A stretch of DNA of 64,000 bases from Fodinibius sp051746985 (lineage in GTDB: Bacteria; Bacteroidota; Rhodothermia; Balneolales; Balneolaceae), in the NCBI GenBank assembly GCA_051746985.1, contig JBNJFP010000002.1, positions 62,001 to 126,000 on the forward strand. Reading direction: 5' to 3'. How positions within the stretch are numbered: the stretch's first letter is position 1; every line of letters starts with the position of its first letter. A program made the position numbers and the translations under genes. Of the stretch, positions 51,805-60,420 are shown piece after piece. A model generated the notes under the pieces. It did no database searches and had not been told where the DNA came from. It saw nothing but the letters and a program-made list of their open reading frames with translations.

Positions 51805-52308
51805 TCAGCGCCCAAAGTCATCCTGAACGCGAACGATATCCTCTTCATCAGACGGGTGATCAGGATCCGTATGCTGCCAAATTTCTGCCAGTATAGCCCA
51901 GTTATTGAATCCGACCAACCGGTGGCGTTCGCCCTGTTGTAGCGTAATAAATTCACCGGACTCCAATACTTCTACTTCTCCCTGCTCATCGGTTTCACTG
52001 GTGATAACGCCTACCGGACCTTCAAGCACTTTCCAGATTTCGGCCCGACGATGATGGTACTGCCAGGAAAGACGCTTTTCGGGCTGGACAACCAAAATCT
52101 TAGGGCTCAACTTTCCTGATATTTTTAAGTCCTCGATGGCGATATCCCCGAAATATATTTTAGCAAATTCCGGCGCTTGCTCCTCCTCAATCACAAAAAA
52201 GCCGCCCCAGGGACGTTCGAAATCCTTATCAATAATGGTAAAGCCTTGCTCTTTAATTTTTTGTTCTCGGTTTTGAAAAATTTCCTTCTTCATTCCGCTG
52301 GTACCCAT
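51805..52308 (-). CDS. Cupin, phosphomannose isomerase type II-like
   Basis: 167-residue cupin similar to the isomerase domain of ManC/AlgA. The N-terminal ERPWGGFFVIEE, metal-binding YHHRRAEIWKVLEGP and QGERHRLVGF, and the C-terminal DEEDIVRVQDDFGR are all typical. It could interconvert mannose-6-phosphate and fructose-6-phosphate; some stand-alone versions have no proven activity. I start at the ATG 52308 (a TTG lies one codon earlier). Its TGA touches the hisA TAA with no base between. Confidence 0.85.
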   Translation of the reverse strand: MGTSGMKKEIFQNREQKIKEQGFTIIDKDFERPWGGFFVIEEEQAPEFAKIYFGDIAIEDLKISGKLSPKILVVQPEKRLSWQYHHRRAEIWKVLEGPVGVITSETDEQGEVEVLESGEFITLQQGERHRLVGFNNWAILAEIWQHTDPDHPSDEEDIVRVQDDFGR

Positions 52309-52424
52309 CAAATAATTATTTAATTACTGTAAATGACTTTAAAAAAAGAGGTGAAAAAGGTACAAATATTCGAGTATCTAACATAAAAAATAAATCCAGC
52401 TATCTTTATAGCACCAAATAAAAA

Positions 52425-52445
52425 AGCCGCGGAATAACCGCGGCT
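52425..52445 (-). terminator. Intrinsic terminator of the 30-residue Cys-rich gene
   Basis: AGCCGCGG (52425-52432) and CCGCGGCT (52438-52445) form an 8-bp stem with a 5-nt loop. On the minus strand it is followed by a T-run. It lies 23 bp beyond the stop of the small gene and shows that this gene is transcribed as its own unit. Confidence 0.85.
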
Positions 52446-52467
52446 CAACTATTGTAATTTTTGGAAA

Positions 52468-52560
52468 TTAATCTTCCCGCTCACAGTTAATTTTGGGTTC
52501 TTTTTTACATGGATCTACTGCTGTAGCACCACATTGTGGACATTCGGTTGGTTTTGCCAT
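52468..52560 (-). CDS. 30-residue zinc-ribbon-like peptide
   Basis: An ATG at 52560 gives MAKPTECPQCGATAVDPCKK and then EPKINCERED, 30 residues with four cysteines (7, 10, 18, 26). The C-x2-C and later cysteines suggest zinc binding. A terminator with stem, loop and T-run directly downstream, and a clean start codon, argue that it is a real gene. I do not recognise a named family. In the gap 52312-52887 I otherwise see only promoter-like elements for hisF and the palindrome GTTTTTAAAAAC (52662-52673). Confidence 0.7.
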   Translation of the reverse strand: MAKPTECPQCGATAVDPCKKEPKINCERED

Positions 52561-52762
52561 AACACTTGTTCTTTGGAGTTAACCTTCAATAAGTTATACA
52601 AATATTTATGGGCATATGATCCCTAAAGACAGAATTTAAATTCAATCTAAGCTAAAAAATGGTTTTTAAAAACAGGTGGCAGCTGGTTTTGCCGTACGAC
52701 AGATAGCCTGAATCTTTATCAACTCATCTGATCCTAAACTCAGCGATCGGACCGGATATCAT

Positions 52763-52790
52763 TTGACATGCCCCTTAAAAGTAATATCAT
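52763..52790 (+). promoter_or_regulatory. Candidate hisF promoter, sigma70-like
   Basis: TTGACA (52763-52768), 16 nt, TATCAT (52785-52790). It lies about 100 bp upstream of hisF. A second candidate is annotated at 52843. Confidence 0.4.
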
Positions 52791-52842
52791 CCCCAGTAGA
52801 AATTTCAGTCAGCTAAAGCTAATCCCTTACCCTAATATTTTC

Positions 52843-52850
52843 TATATTTG
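52843..52850 (+). promoter_or_regulatory. Putative -7 box TATATTTG upstream of hisF
   Basis: TATATTTG matches TAnnTTTG and ends 37 bp before the hisF ATG at 52888. No His-rich leader is seen here, so hisF-hisIE are not under a leader like that of hisG. Confidence 0.5.
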
Positions 52851-52887
52851 GGATCTAATAAATTATTGATTTGCCCTAATTCAATCT

Positions 52888-53649
52888 ATGCTCGCAAAAC
52901 GAATTATTCCCTGCCTCGACATCAAAGACGGCAGAACGGTAAAAGGTGTTAATTTCGAAGGCTTACGCGATGCCGGCGACCCGGTAGAACTGGCGCGACG
53001 ATATTCCGATGAAGGAGCTGATGAACTTGTCTTTTTGGATATCACCGCTACCAAAGAAAAACGCAAAACGCTGGTTGAGCTTGTTAGAAAAATTGCGCGT
53101 GAAATCGACATTCCCTTTACCGTTGGCGGAGGCATTGGCAGCACCGATCAGATTGCAGAAATTCTGCATGCCGGAGCCGACAAGGTATCCCTTAACAGCG
53201 CCATTGTTCGCAATCCAGATCTTATCAACGAGGCCGCTGCGCAGTTTGGTTCGCAGTGTATTGTAGCCGCCGTGGATGCCAAACGAACCGGTGGTCAGTG
53301 GACCGTTTTTATTTCCGGAGGGTCAAAAAACACCGGTAAAGATGCGTTCGAGTGGATCAAAGAAGTTGAGCAGCGCGGAGCGGGCGAAATTCTGCTTACG
53401 AGTATGGACCAAGACGGCACAAAAGAAGGTTTTGATATCGAGTTACTGAAACATGTCAACGAATTTACCACCATCCCCGTTATTGCCAGTGGCGGAGCCG
53501 GCACCAAACAGCACTGCATCGATGCCATCAAAAAAGGAAATGCCGATGCGGTGTTGGCCGCCAGCATTTTTCACTTTCAGGAGATTGAAATCAACGACCT
53601 CAAAGATGAATTCCGAAAGGCTAATATATCCGTAAGAAAAACCATTTAA
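52888..53649 (+). CDS. hisF: Imidazole glycerol phosphate synthase cyclase subunit
   Basis: TIM-barrel cyclase that, with HisH, forms imidazole glycerol phosphate and AICAR. 253 residues. The catalytic aspartates are in IIPCLDIKDGRTVKGVNFEG (residue 11) and VAAVDAKR (near 130), and phosphate loops GGGIG and ASGGAG are present. It is separated from the other his genes by the cupin and the small Cys-rich gene on the opposite strand. Confidence 0.97.
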   Translation: MLAKRIIPCLDIKDGRTVKGVNFEGLRDAGDPVELARRYSDEGADELVFLDITATKEKRKTLVELVRKIAREIDIPFTVGGGIGSTDQIAEILHAGADKVSLNSAIVRNPDLINEAAAQFGSQCIVAAVDAKRTGGQWTVFISGGSKNTGKDAFEWIKEVEQRGAGEILLTSMDQDGTKEGFDIELLKHVNEFTTIPVIASGGAGTKQHCIDAIKKGNADAVLAASIFHFQEIEINDLKDEFRKANISVRKTI

Positions 53650-53692
53650 TATTGCTTTTTGGACGTACATACGCACCACGAAATAATCTATT

Positions 53693-54307
53693 ATGATTGA
53701 CACTGACTCTCTCGATTTTTCTAAAGGCGACGGACTCATTCCCGCTATTATTCAGGATGCCAAAACTTTTCAGGTTCTCATGCTTGGTTATATGAACAAA
53801 GAAGCACTGCAAAAAACGCTGGATGAAAAGCGCGTAACGTTCTTTAGCCGAAGCAAACAGCGGCTTTGGACGAAAGGGGAAACCTCTGGAAATCATCTTG
53901 ATCTGGTAGATATTCAACAGGATTGTGATGATGACACCCTCCTGATTTTAGCCAAGCCCAAGGGGCCCACTTGTCATACCGGCGAACAATCCTGTTTTTA
54001 TCGAAAAGATTTTAAACCGAAATCCAACCTCAACTTTTTAGGCGACCTTCAAGAGGTTATCCTCAGCCGAAAAGAGGAAATGCCCGAAGGTTCATACACC
54101 ACTTCGCTTTTTAAGGATGGGATTGACAAAATTGCCCAAAAAGTAGGCGAAGAGGCTGTAGAAACCGTGATAGAAGCCAAAAATGAAGATCACAATCTGG
54201 TTGACGAAGTTTCGGATCTTATTTATCACCTGATTGTTTTACTGGTGGCAAAAGGAGTACCACTGCAGTCTATCGTGAAAAATCTCGAAGAGCGTCACGG
54301 CAAATAA
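53693..54307 (+). CDS. hisI: Bifunctional phosphoribosyl-AMP cyclohydrolase/phosphoribosyl-ATP pyrophosphatase
   Basis: HisIE fusion. The HisI domain (1-115) has MLGYMNKEALQKT, FFSRSKQRLWTKGETSGN and the zinc-site CDDDTLLI and PTCHTGEQSCFY. The HisE domain (116-204) has ILSRKEEMPEGSYTTSLF, the metal-binding KVGEEAVETVIEAKNED and VDEVSDLIYHLIVLL. 204 residues, the usual length. It lies 43 bp after hisF and is followed by a terminator. Confidence 0.96.
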   Translation: MIDTDSLDFSKGDGLIPAIIQDAKTFQVLMLGYMNKEALQKTLDEKRVTFFSRSKQRLWTKGETSGNHLDLVDIQQDCDDDTLLILAKPKGPTCHTGEQSCFYRKDFKPKSNLNFLGDLQEVILSRKEEMPEGSYTTSLFKDGIDKIAQKVGEEAVETVIEAKNEDHNLVDEVSDLIYHLIVLLVAKGVPLQSIVKNLEERHGK

Positions 54308-54340
54308 AAAAGGACGGAATATCATCCCGTCCTATAATCA
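54306..54340. terminator. Intrinsic terminator after hisIE
   Basis: AGGACGG (54311-54317) pairs with CCGTCCT (54327-54333), preceded by an A-run (so T-run on the minus strand). It can serve the convergent acetamidase gene as well as hisIE. Confidence 0.75.
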
Positions 54341-54392
54341 ATATTTTTTCATTCATCAGATAGCAAGGCCAACTATCCGATGACGTTAGAAA

Positions 54393-55403
54393 TTACTTTA
54401 CGCCCAACACTTCTTTCGACATGTGCATGGATACCAGCATATGCGGCACATCAACAACCTCGGCTATCTTTAAATCCCCAGCCAAGGAGGTTAACGCATA
54501 GGCGTCATTGCGATCCATACCGTGTTCGGTTTCCAGATAATCGATCATATAACGGGTAGCCTTCTCTGCCGCTTCGTCGATGGTTTCACCATAACCGGTA
54601 ACTGCATAATAGTCATCAGTTTCGTACTGAGGCTCCTCAATTTCTCTTTCCCCCTTAATCACTTCAACCTCATACACAATGCGCATCGGAGCCTCAATAG
54701 CAGTTCCGCAGACCTCCCCGTGGCCTTGCGCTGCGTGAGTATCCCCCATTGAAAATAAAGCACCCTCAACAAAGACAGGAAAGTATATGGTAGATCCTTC
54801 CGTCATATTGGGATCATCCATATTGCCACCATTAGCTCGGGGCGGTACCGTAGAAAGCTCTTCTTCCGTATCTGGTGCAACTCCCATTACGCCGGGAAAT
54901 GGGTTAAGCGGGATGTTGATGTCCTCCGAAAAGGAAGCCGTGTTTGAATTTTCATCAAACTCAAACGTCTTTAGCCACGGCTCATCAAACTCATCAGCTA
55001 AAAATCCAAAACCGGGAATGATGGCCGTCCAGCCCCAATCGCCCAGCTCAACTTTATGAAGCTTAACCTTTAACATATCACCGGGCTCTGCTCCCTCCAC
55101 AAAGACGGGTCCCGTAAGTGGATGAATAGGGTCAAAGCTCAGGTTTTCAACATCCTCGATAGTAGATTCGGGATTCAACTGCTGATCAGAAGCCTCCTCG
55201 GTGTTTACCTCAATGACGGCCCCGGATTCCACCGTAATTAAGGGCTCAACGGTGCTACTCCAATAGCTGTGTGTTTGATCAGCTGAAAGCGTATATCCCG
55301 GATCGGGTACCGCTGTAGATTCTGTTTCATTATCGGCATTTTGCTCACATCCCAGCAGCATGAGCGAAAATGTCATTACAAACATCGTGGTTATCTTTTT
55401 CAT
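54393..55403 (-). CDS. Acetamidase/formamidase family lipoprotein
   Basis: 336 residues from the ATG 55403; 14 extra in-frame codons upstream are unlikely. The N-terminus is a lipoprotein signal, MKKITTMFVMTFSLMLLGC, with the lipobox cysteine at residue 19. The mature part belongs to the FmdA/AmdA family: GPVFVEGAEPGDMLKVKLHK, VPPRANGGNMD (metal/substrate region), FSMGDTHAAQGHGEVCGTAI and AYALTSLAGDLKIAEVVDVP. Family enzymes release ammonia from formamide or acetamide and are mostly cytosolic, so the lipid anchor suggests an envelope-located amidohydrolase. Substrate unknown. It lies 42 bp downstream of an OPT transporter gene. Confidence 0.88.
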   Translation of the reverse strand: MKKITTMFVMTFSLMLLGCEQNADNETESTAVPDPGYTLSADQTHSYWSSTVEPLITVESGAVIEVNTEEASDQQLNPESTIEDVENLSFDPIHPLTGPVFVEGAEPGDMLKVKLHKVELGDWGWTAIIPGFGFLADEFDEPWLKTFEFDENSNTASFSEDINIPLNPFPGVMGVAPDTEEELSTVPPRANGGNMDDPNMTEGSTIYFPVFVEGALFSMGDTHAAQGHGEVCGTAIEAPMRIVYEVEVIKGEREIEEPQYETDDYYAVTGYGETIDEAAEKATRYMIDYLETEHGMDRNDAYALTSLAGDLKIAEVVDVPHMLVSMHMSKEVLGVK

Positions 55404-55445
55404 AATTGTATCCCCTTCGTTTATGATTATGTGAAAATCCTTCAA

Positions 55446-57494
55446 TTATTTTTTGATCGCAATTTTATACAACCAGATGATAAAGAACACGGCTGCCAGG
55501 GCTCCAAGCCAATCGGCATAGGGAGCAAATGACTCCGGAACCAATCGCAGAGCATCGGTGCTTTCCTGTATGGCGAATGGAATGGCTAATACAATACCAA
55601 TTAGCGCTTCGCCGGTGATCAGACCCGATGAAAAGAGTAGCCCTTTACGTTCGGCATTCGTCTCGGCTTTTTCGGGATCAGTACCTTCACTTTTGGCACG
55701 TTCTGTGACCTTTCGACCGACATACCACGCCAACACACCGCCAATAAAAATGGGTACCGTTAGCTCCAACGGTAGATAAATTCCCACCGCCACGGCCAGG
55801 ACTGGAGTACGAAATTCGAAATTTTTGGCTTCCAGCACTTTATCCAGAATGATGATTGCAACAGCAATAACAGCGCCGATCCAGATCATATTCCACTCCA
55901 GGTTACGGGCAAAAACGCCCTCGGCCACCGACTGCATCAGCGTAGCCTGTGGCGCACTCAGCATCTCGGAAGAACTCATCCCTTCGCGCGGCAAAACACC
56001 ACCCAACCCATAGGCATTAAAAAGCAGACTCAATATCGGTGCTATCACAAGAGCCGATGCAACGACGCCCACAATCTGCATAATCTGCTGTTTATACGGT
56101 GTTGATCCTACCAGCTGCCCCGCTTTCAAATCCTGCATATTATCGCCGGCAATGGCGGCGGCACAAGCCACCATCGCACCAACCACAATGGCCGCAGCTG
56201 CGGCGGCCTGAGCGCGACTTGTATCTACATCAAAGTCGAGCTGACTCCCCAAAAGTGCCAAAAGAATCAGCGAGGTAGCCAAAATCGTAGCGATAGTTAC
56301 CCCGGAAATAGGGTTATTTGAAGAACCAACCAAACCGGCCATATATCCCGCTACCGAGGCGAAAAGAAATCCTGCCACCAAAGAAAATACAGTTCCAATA
56401 CCCATGGTAGTCCAATACAAACCACTACTTACCGGCAGATGAGTCGTATCAATGACCTGTGTAAAAACGATAAAGATCGGGACCCCCAATCCTAAAATTC
56501 CCCACAGTACATAATTAATCGGCATATCGCGTTCCGTTCTTGGGATGTCGGCGCTGTCCCCGGCACGCGCTTTTTGCACGGCCTCCCAAGATGAGACAAT
56601 CCCATCTTTCAGAGGTTTGGCCAGTGATATCAGTGCCCAGATACCACCGACGACCATGGCCCCGACTCCCATATAGCGAATCTTTTGACTCCAAATCTCA
56701 AGGGCGGCGTCATAACCGCTCAGGTTCCCGACCACTTCCGAAACCTCGGCCGGATTGGTAAACGCCATATACAAGGGAATGCCAAACAGCCACGAAATAA
56801 GCCCACCGCCAAAGACCAGCACGGCAATATTTAATCCCACAATATAGCCAACCCCCAAAAGTGCAACCGAGAGTTCCGTCCCCATCCCGAAAATAGAACG
56901 TCCGGCCGTAACCGAGCCACTCACCGATCCAGAAAACACTTTGAATCCCGTTTGACCTAATTTATATAAAGCCGCAGCGATACCGGCCAATCCAATATAT
57001 TTGATTCCCTTTCCGCCTTCGGTACCGGCTTTGAGCACTTCGCCGGTGGCCACTCCTTCCGGAAATTTCAGCTTCTTTTCAATAATGAGCGCGCGCCGCA
57101 GCGGAATGGTAAACAGCACGCCGAGCACACCGCCAAACATGGCAATGGCCATGGTATCAAGGAAGGGGAAATCATTCCAATAGCGGAGTAAAATCAAGGC
57201 CGGCAATGTAAAAATCACGCCCGCGGCCAGGGATTCCCCCGCCGATGCGGCCGTCTGCACGATATTATTTTCCAGGATATTCGACTCTTTGAAAAGTCGC
57301 AATACGGCCATTGAAATAACCGCTGCGGGAATTGATGCCGAAACGGTCATCCCCACTTTTAATCCCAGATAGGCATTGGCCCCGGCCAGAATGGCGGAAA
57401 GCAAAATACCCAGAATTACGGCCTTAAATGTTATTTGTGGATAGTTGTCCTCAGCCCGAACATACGGAACAAATTGGTTGGAATCGTTACTCAA
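55446..57494 (-). CDS. OPT family oligopeptide transporter
   Basis: 682-residue inner-membrane transporter with about 15 helices. The OPT motifs AGANAYLGLKVGMTVSASIP near the N-terminus, NPISGVTIATILATSLILL in the middle and AGDNMQDLKAGQLVGSTPYK are all present. Bacterial OPT proteins take up peptides or metal chelates; the substrate here is unknown. The start is TTG at 57494; the only nearby upstream ATG is in another frame. Its neighbours suggest possible coupling of peptide or amide uptake and hydrolysis with the acetamidase (inference). Confidence 0.93.
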   Translation of the reverse strand: MSNDSNQFVPYVRAEDNYPQITFKAVILGILLSAILAGANAYLGLKVGMTVSASIPAAVISMAVLRLFKESNILENNIVQTAASAGESLAAGVIFTLPALILLRYWNDFPFLDTMAIAMFGGVLGVLFTIPLRRALIIEKKLKFPEGVATGEVLKAGTEGGKGIKYIGLAGIAAALYKLGQTGFKVFSGSVSGSVTAGRSIFGMGTELSVALLGVGYIVGLNIAVLVFGGGLISWLFGIPLYMAFTNPAEVSEVVGNLSGYDAALEIWSQKIRYMGVGAMVVGGIWALISLAKPLKDGIVSSWEAVQKARAGDSADIPRTERDMPINYVLWGILGLGVPIFIVFTQVIDTTHLPVSSGLYWTTMGIGTVFSLVAGFLFASVAGYMAGLVGSSNNPISGVTIATILATSLILLALLGSQLDFDVDTSRAQAAAAAAIVVGAMVACAAAIAGDNMQDLKAGQLVGSTPYKQQIMQIVGVVASALVIAPILSLLFNAYGLGGVLPREGMSSSEMLSAPQATLMQSVAEGVFARNLEWNMIWIGAVIAVAIIILDKVLEAKNFEFRTPVLAVAVGIYLPLELTVPIFIGGVLAWYVGRKVTERAKSEGTDPEKAETNAERKGLLFSSGLITGEALIGIVLAIPFAIQESTDALRLVPESFAPYADWLGALAAVFFIIWLYKIAIKK

Positions 57495-57651
57495 AACATC
57501 CCCCGTTATTTAAAATTTACTGAGATAAATTAACAGAACTAAGAAAGAAAACAAGAATGAGATTATCTAATACCAATTACCGTCAATCGCTTTTCTTAGT
57601 AACACCCTTTTTGTACTTTGGGCTGCAAAATTTCAGTAAAAACAGTTTGTT

Positions 57652-58068
57652 ATGAAAATTACGATTGATCACCTCGAAGACCTTCACATGGAAGCTCAAA
57701 ACGAAGAGGGCGGCCTTATCAGAATGGATGGCACAACCGATATTGGCGGCATTGAAGGGGGATTCAGTCCCATGCAGCTTTTGCTGGCCGGGGTTGGCGG
57801 ATGCAGTGCTATTGATATTATCGGCATCCTGAAAAAACAGAAACAAGACCTGCAGGATTTGCAAGTAGAGGTTGACGGTGACCGTCAGAGCAAAGATACT
57901 TATTCGGAATTCACTACCATCCACATTAACTATATTTTCACCGGGGATCTCGACGAATCAAAAGTTGAACGCGCTATTAATCTGTCGCTCGACAAATACT
58001 GCTCGGTGACCAAGACCCTGGAAAAAACCTCTGATATTTCCCATAGTTACGAAATTAAATCCAACTAA
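57652..58068 (+). CDS. OsmC family protein
   Basis: 138-residue OsmC/YhfA-like protein, distinct from the OsmC at 33.0 kb. The first cysteine is in LAGVGGCSAIDIIGILKKQ and the second in DKYCSVTKTLEKTSDISHSY. YhfA-like members are poorly characterised and may handle organic peroxides or thiol compounds. It lies 4 bp before metZ, suggesting co-transcription with sulfur assimilation. Confidence 0.9.
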   Translation: MKITIDHLEDLHMEAQNEEGGLIRMDGTTDIGGIEGGFSPMQLLLAGVGGCSAIDIIGILKKQKQDLQDLQVEVDGDRQSKDTYSEFTTIHINYIFTGDLDESKVERAINLSLDKYCSVTKTLEKTSDISHSYEIKSN

Positions 58069-58072
58069 TACC

Positions 58073-59239
58073 GTGAGTTCTCAACAGTCAGAAACCAAAG
58101 CCATCCGTACCCAGGCCGAACGCAGCACTCAGCGCGAGCACTCGGTTCCCGTTTACATGACCTCGAGTTTTGTCTTTGATTCGGCCGAGCACGCACGTGC
58201 TCTTTTTGCCAAAGAGGTGGAAGGCAATGTCTATAGCCGGTACTCCAATCCTAATACCAATGAATTTGAGGAAAAAATGTGTCGCCTCGAAAATGCTGAA
58301 GCGGGCATTGCCACGGCTTCGGGGATGTCGGCCATTTTTTCGAGCCTGGCCGGACTGCTGGAGCAAGGAGATCACGTGCTGGCCTGCCGATCGCTTTTTG
58401 GATCGTCCCACCAGATTCTGAATGGCATTTTACCCAAATGGGGCATCGACTTTTCGTATGGGGATATCGATAAACCTGAAAGCTGGGAGTCGCTTATTCA
58501 AGACAACACAAAAGTGCTGTTTTTGGAAACCCCCTCAAATCCCGGCCTCGATCTCATCGATCTCGAGTGGGCGGGCAAACTGGCGGAGGCTCACAATTTA
58601 ATCATGATTGTCGATAACTGTTTTGCCACCCCCTACCTGCAGCAACCCATAAAATTCGGCGCTGATATTGTGCTTCATTCGGCGACTAAATTTATTGACG
58701 GACAGGGTCGGGGCATTGGCGGCATCATTGTTGGCAAGGAAAAATATATCGAGGAAATCAGCTTTTTCACGCGTCACTCGGGACCTGCCATGTCCCCGTT
58801 TAATGCCTGGATGTTTTCCAAAAGCCTGGAAACCCTTCCAGCTCGGATGGATCGGCATTGCGATAACGCCTTGGCGCTGGCCGCTTTTCTTGAGGAGCAA
58901 GGGCAGGTCGAATGGGTCAAATATCCCCATCTTGAAAGCCACCCGCAGTACGAGCTGGCCAAAAAGCAGATGAAAAAAGGCGGCGGAGTCGTGTCATTTA
59001 ACATTAGCGGTGGATATGAGTCGGCTACAACGTTTCTGGATAAATTGAAAACCCTGTCGCTTTCGGCGAATCTGGGAGATGCCCGAACCATTGCCACACA
59101 CCCGGCCTCAACTACCCATTCCAAACTCACCGAAGAAGAGCGTCAGGCCGTAAATATTACGCCCGGCATGATCCGCATTGCCGTGGGACTCGAAGCCATT
59201 GAGGATCTCAAAGCGGATATCAGTCAGGCGTTGAAGTAG
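58073..59239 (+). CDS. metZ: O-succinylhomoserine sulfhydrylase (MetZ type)
   Basis: PLP enzyme of the Cys/Met metabolism family, forming homocysteine from an activated homoserine and sulfide. 388 residues. ATASGMSAIFSSLAGLLEQG, the PLP region FLETPSNPGLDLIDL and the lysine in LHSATKFIDGQGRGIGG are present, and the C-terminal IATHPASTTH is typical. Specificity for O-succinyl- versus O-acetylhomoserine or a cystathionine gamma-synthase role cannot be settled by eye. The start is a GTG at 58073, 4 bp after the OsmC stop. Confidence 0.9.
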   Translation: MSSQQSETKAIRTQAERSTQREHSVPVYMTSSFVFDSAEHARALFAKEVEGNVYSRYSNPNTNEFEEKMCRLENAEAGIATASGMSAIFSSLAGLLEQGDHVLACRSLFGSSHQILNGILPKWGIDFSYGDIDKPESWESLIQDNTKVLFLETPSNPGLDLIDLEWAGKLAEAHNLIMIVDNCFATPYLQQPIKFGADIVLHSATKFIDGQGRGIGGIIVGKEKYIEEISFFTRHSGPAMSPFNAWMFSKSLETLPARMDRHCDNALALAAFLEEQGQVEWVKYPHLESHPQYELAKKQMKKGGGVVSFNISGGYESATTFLDKLKTLSLSANLGDARTIATHPASTTHSKLTEEERQAVNITPGMIRIAVGLEAIEDLKADISQALK

Positions 59240-59314
59240 ATTCAGTGCTATCAAAATCCCCACAGGTATTTATATAATGGCGATACCCTTTTGATTACCA
59301 AATGAAAATAGCTA

Positions 59315-60373
59315 TCACCTAATAAGCTGTTGGAGTTGTTCGACCACCCGCCGGGCGCTTTCTACCGCACCATCCATATATCCCGGGAATGCCGTGGCCG
59401 TTTCTGACCCTGCAATAATCAGCCGGCCACCGAAAAAAGGCTCTTGAAAAATGGCGTGGCCGTTATGCTGATGGGGTATAACGGGTTGATCATATTCGCT
59501 AAAAGAAAAGGGCTCATCCTGCCAGACCAATTCCCGATAGGATAAAAATCCGTCAACCGCTGAACCATAAAATCGACGAAGCTGCTCGATGACTAACTGC
59601 TTTCGCTGCTCGCGGGATACCCTATGATAGGCATTATTCATAAATCCCTTCAGGGCATAATTCCCTTCGCCGGAGTGATCGTACATTTCGCTGACAGGTC
59701 CCACATTGCTGAAGATTGTCCCGCTGGAATCGGATGCCCGCCAAAAAGGGTCCTCGAAAGTAACGGCAACTTTGATGGATTCCGCCATCCAGGTGTGCGT
59801 GTGCGAGGCGACATCAGTAAGCGCGTCAGGCAATACGGGATCAAAATCGATCGTATCAATTAGCAGCTTGGGCGGCAGCGTGCTGATCACAAAATCAGCC
59901 TTAACAAGGTTACTTTCAGATTGAACTTCCAGCGTAGCATCTTTTTTGCGAATGGATTTCACCTCCTCTCCCAAGTGAATCTGCCCCTGATCAAGACGGT
60001 CCGCTAATATCTCAATTACCTGATCCGTTCCCCCTTTGATGCGATAGCTCGGTTCTTCGTTGGGAGGCAGCTCCACAAGTTGTGGCGGCGAAACCGACAT
60101 GGGCTCGTAGTATCCCCTGTTGCCCATATGCTGTTCATAAATATCAATATCCAACTGATTGAGCAGCTCCAACAAGTACTGATGCTTATTACCCAGCCAG
60201 GTGGCGCCCATCTCAATGGGCGGCTCATTATCTGAGCGCAACGTATAAATGCGACCGCCCAGCCGGCTTCGAGCTTCAAAAATTGAGGAGGCAATCCCTT
60301 CTTCTTTTAACAGAAAGGCTGTAAGCAGTCCGGAAAGTCCGCCGCCAATAATGACGATATCAGGTGATTGCAT
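59315..60373 (-). CDS. Flavin monoamine oxidase family protein
   Basis: 352-residue FAD enzyme of the amine oxidase family. The N-terminal dinucleotide fold IGGGLSGLLTAFLLKEEG (residues 7-24) is followed by EARSRLGGRIYT (34-45), and the C-terminal FAD segment is GSETATAFPGYMDGAVESA. No signal peptide. Substrate unknown. It is shorter than typical MAOs (about 450), although both nucleotide motifs are present. It lies 47 bp downstream of ilvD. Confidence 0.88.
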   Translation of the reverse strand: MQSPDIVIIGGGLSGLLTAFLLKEEGIASSIFEARSRLGGRIYTLRSDNEPPIEMGATWLGNKHQYLLELLNQLDIDIYEQHMGNRGYYEPMSVSPPQLVELPPNEEPSYRIKGGTDQVIEILADRLDQGQIHLGEEVKSIRKKDATLEVQSESNLVKADFVISTLPPKLLIDTIDFDPVLPDALTDVASHTHTWMAESIKVAVTFEDPFWRASDSSGTIFSNVGPVSEMYDHSGEGNYALKGFMNNAYHRVSREQRKQLVIEQLRRFYGSAVDGFLSYRELVWQDEPFSFSEYDQPVIPHQHNGHAIFQEPFFGGRLIIAGSETATAFPGYMDGAVESARRVVEQLQQLIR

Positions 60374-60420
60374 AAAATTGCTACATGATTGGGATTAAAA
60401 TAACGGTCGAGATATTAAGT

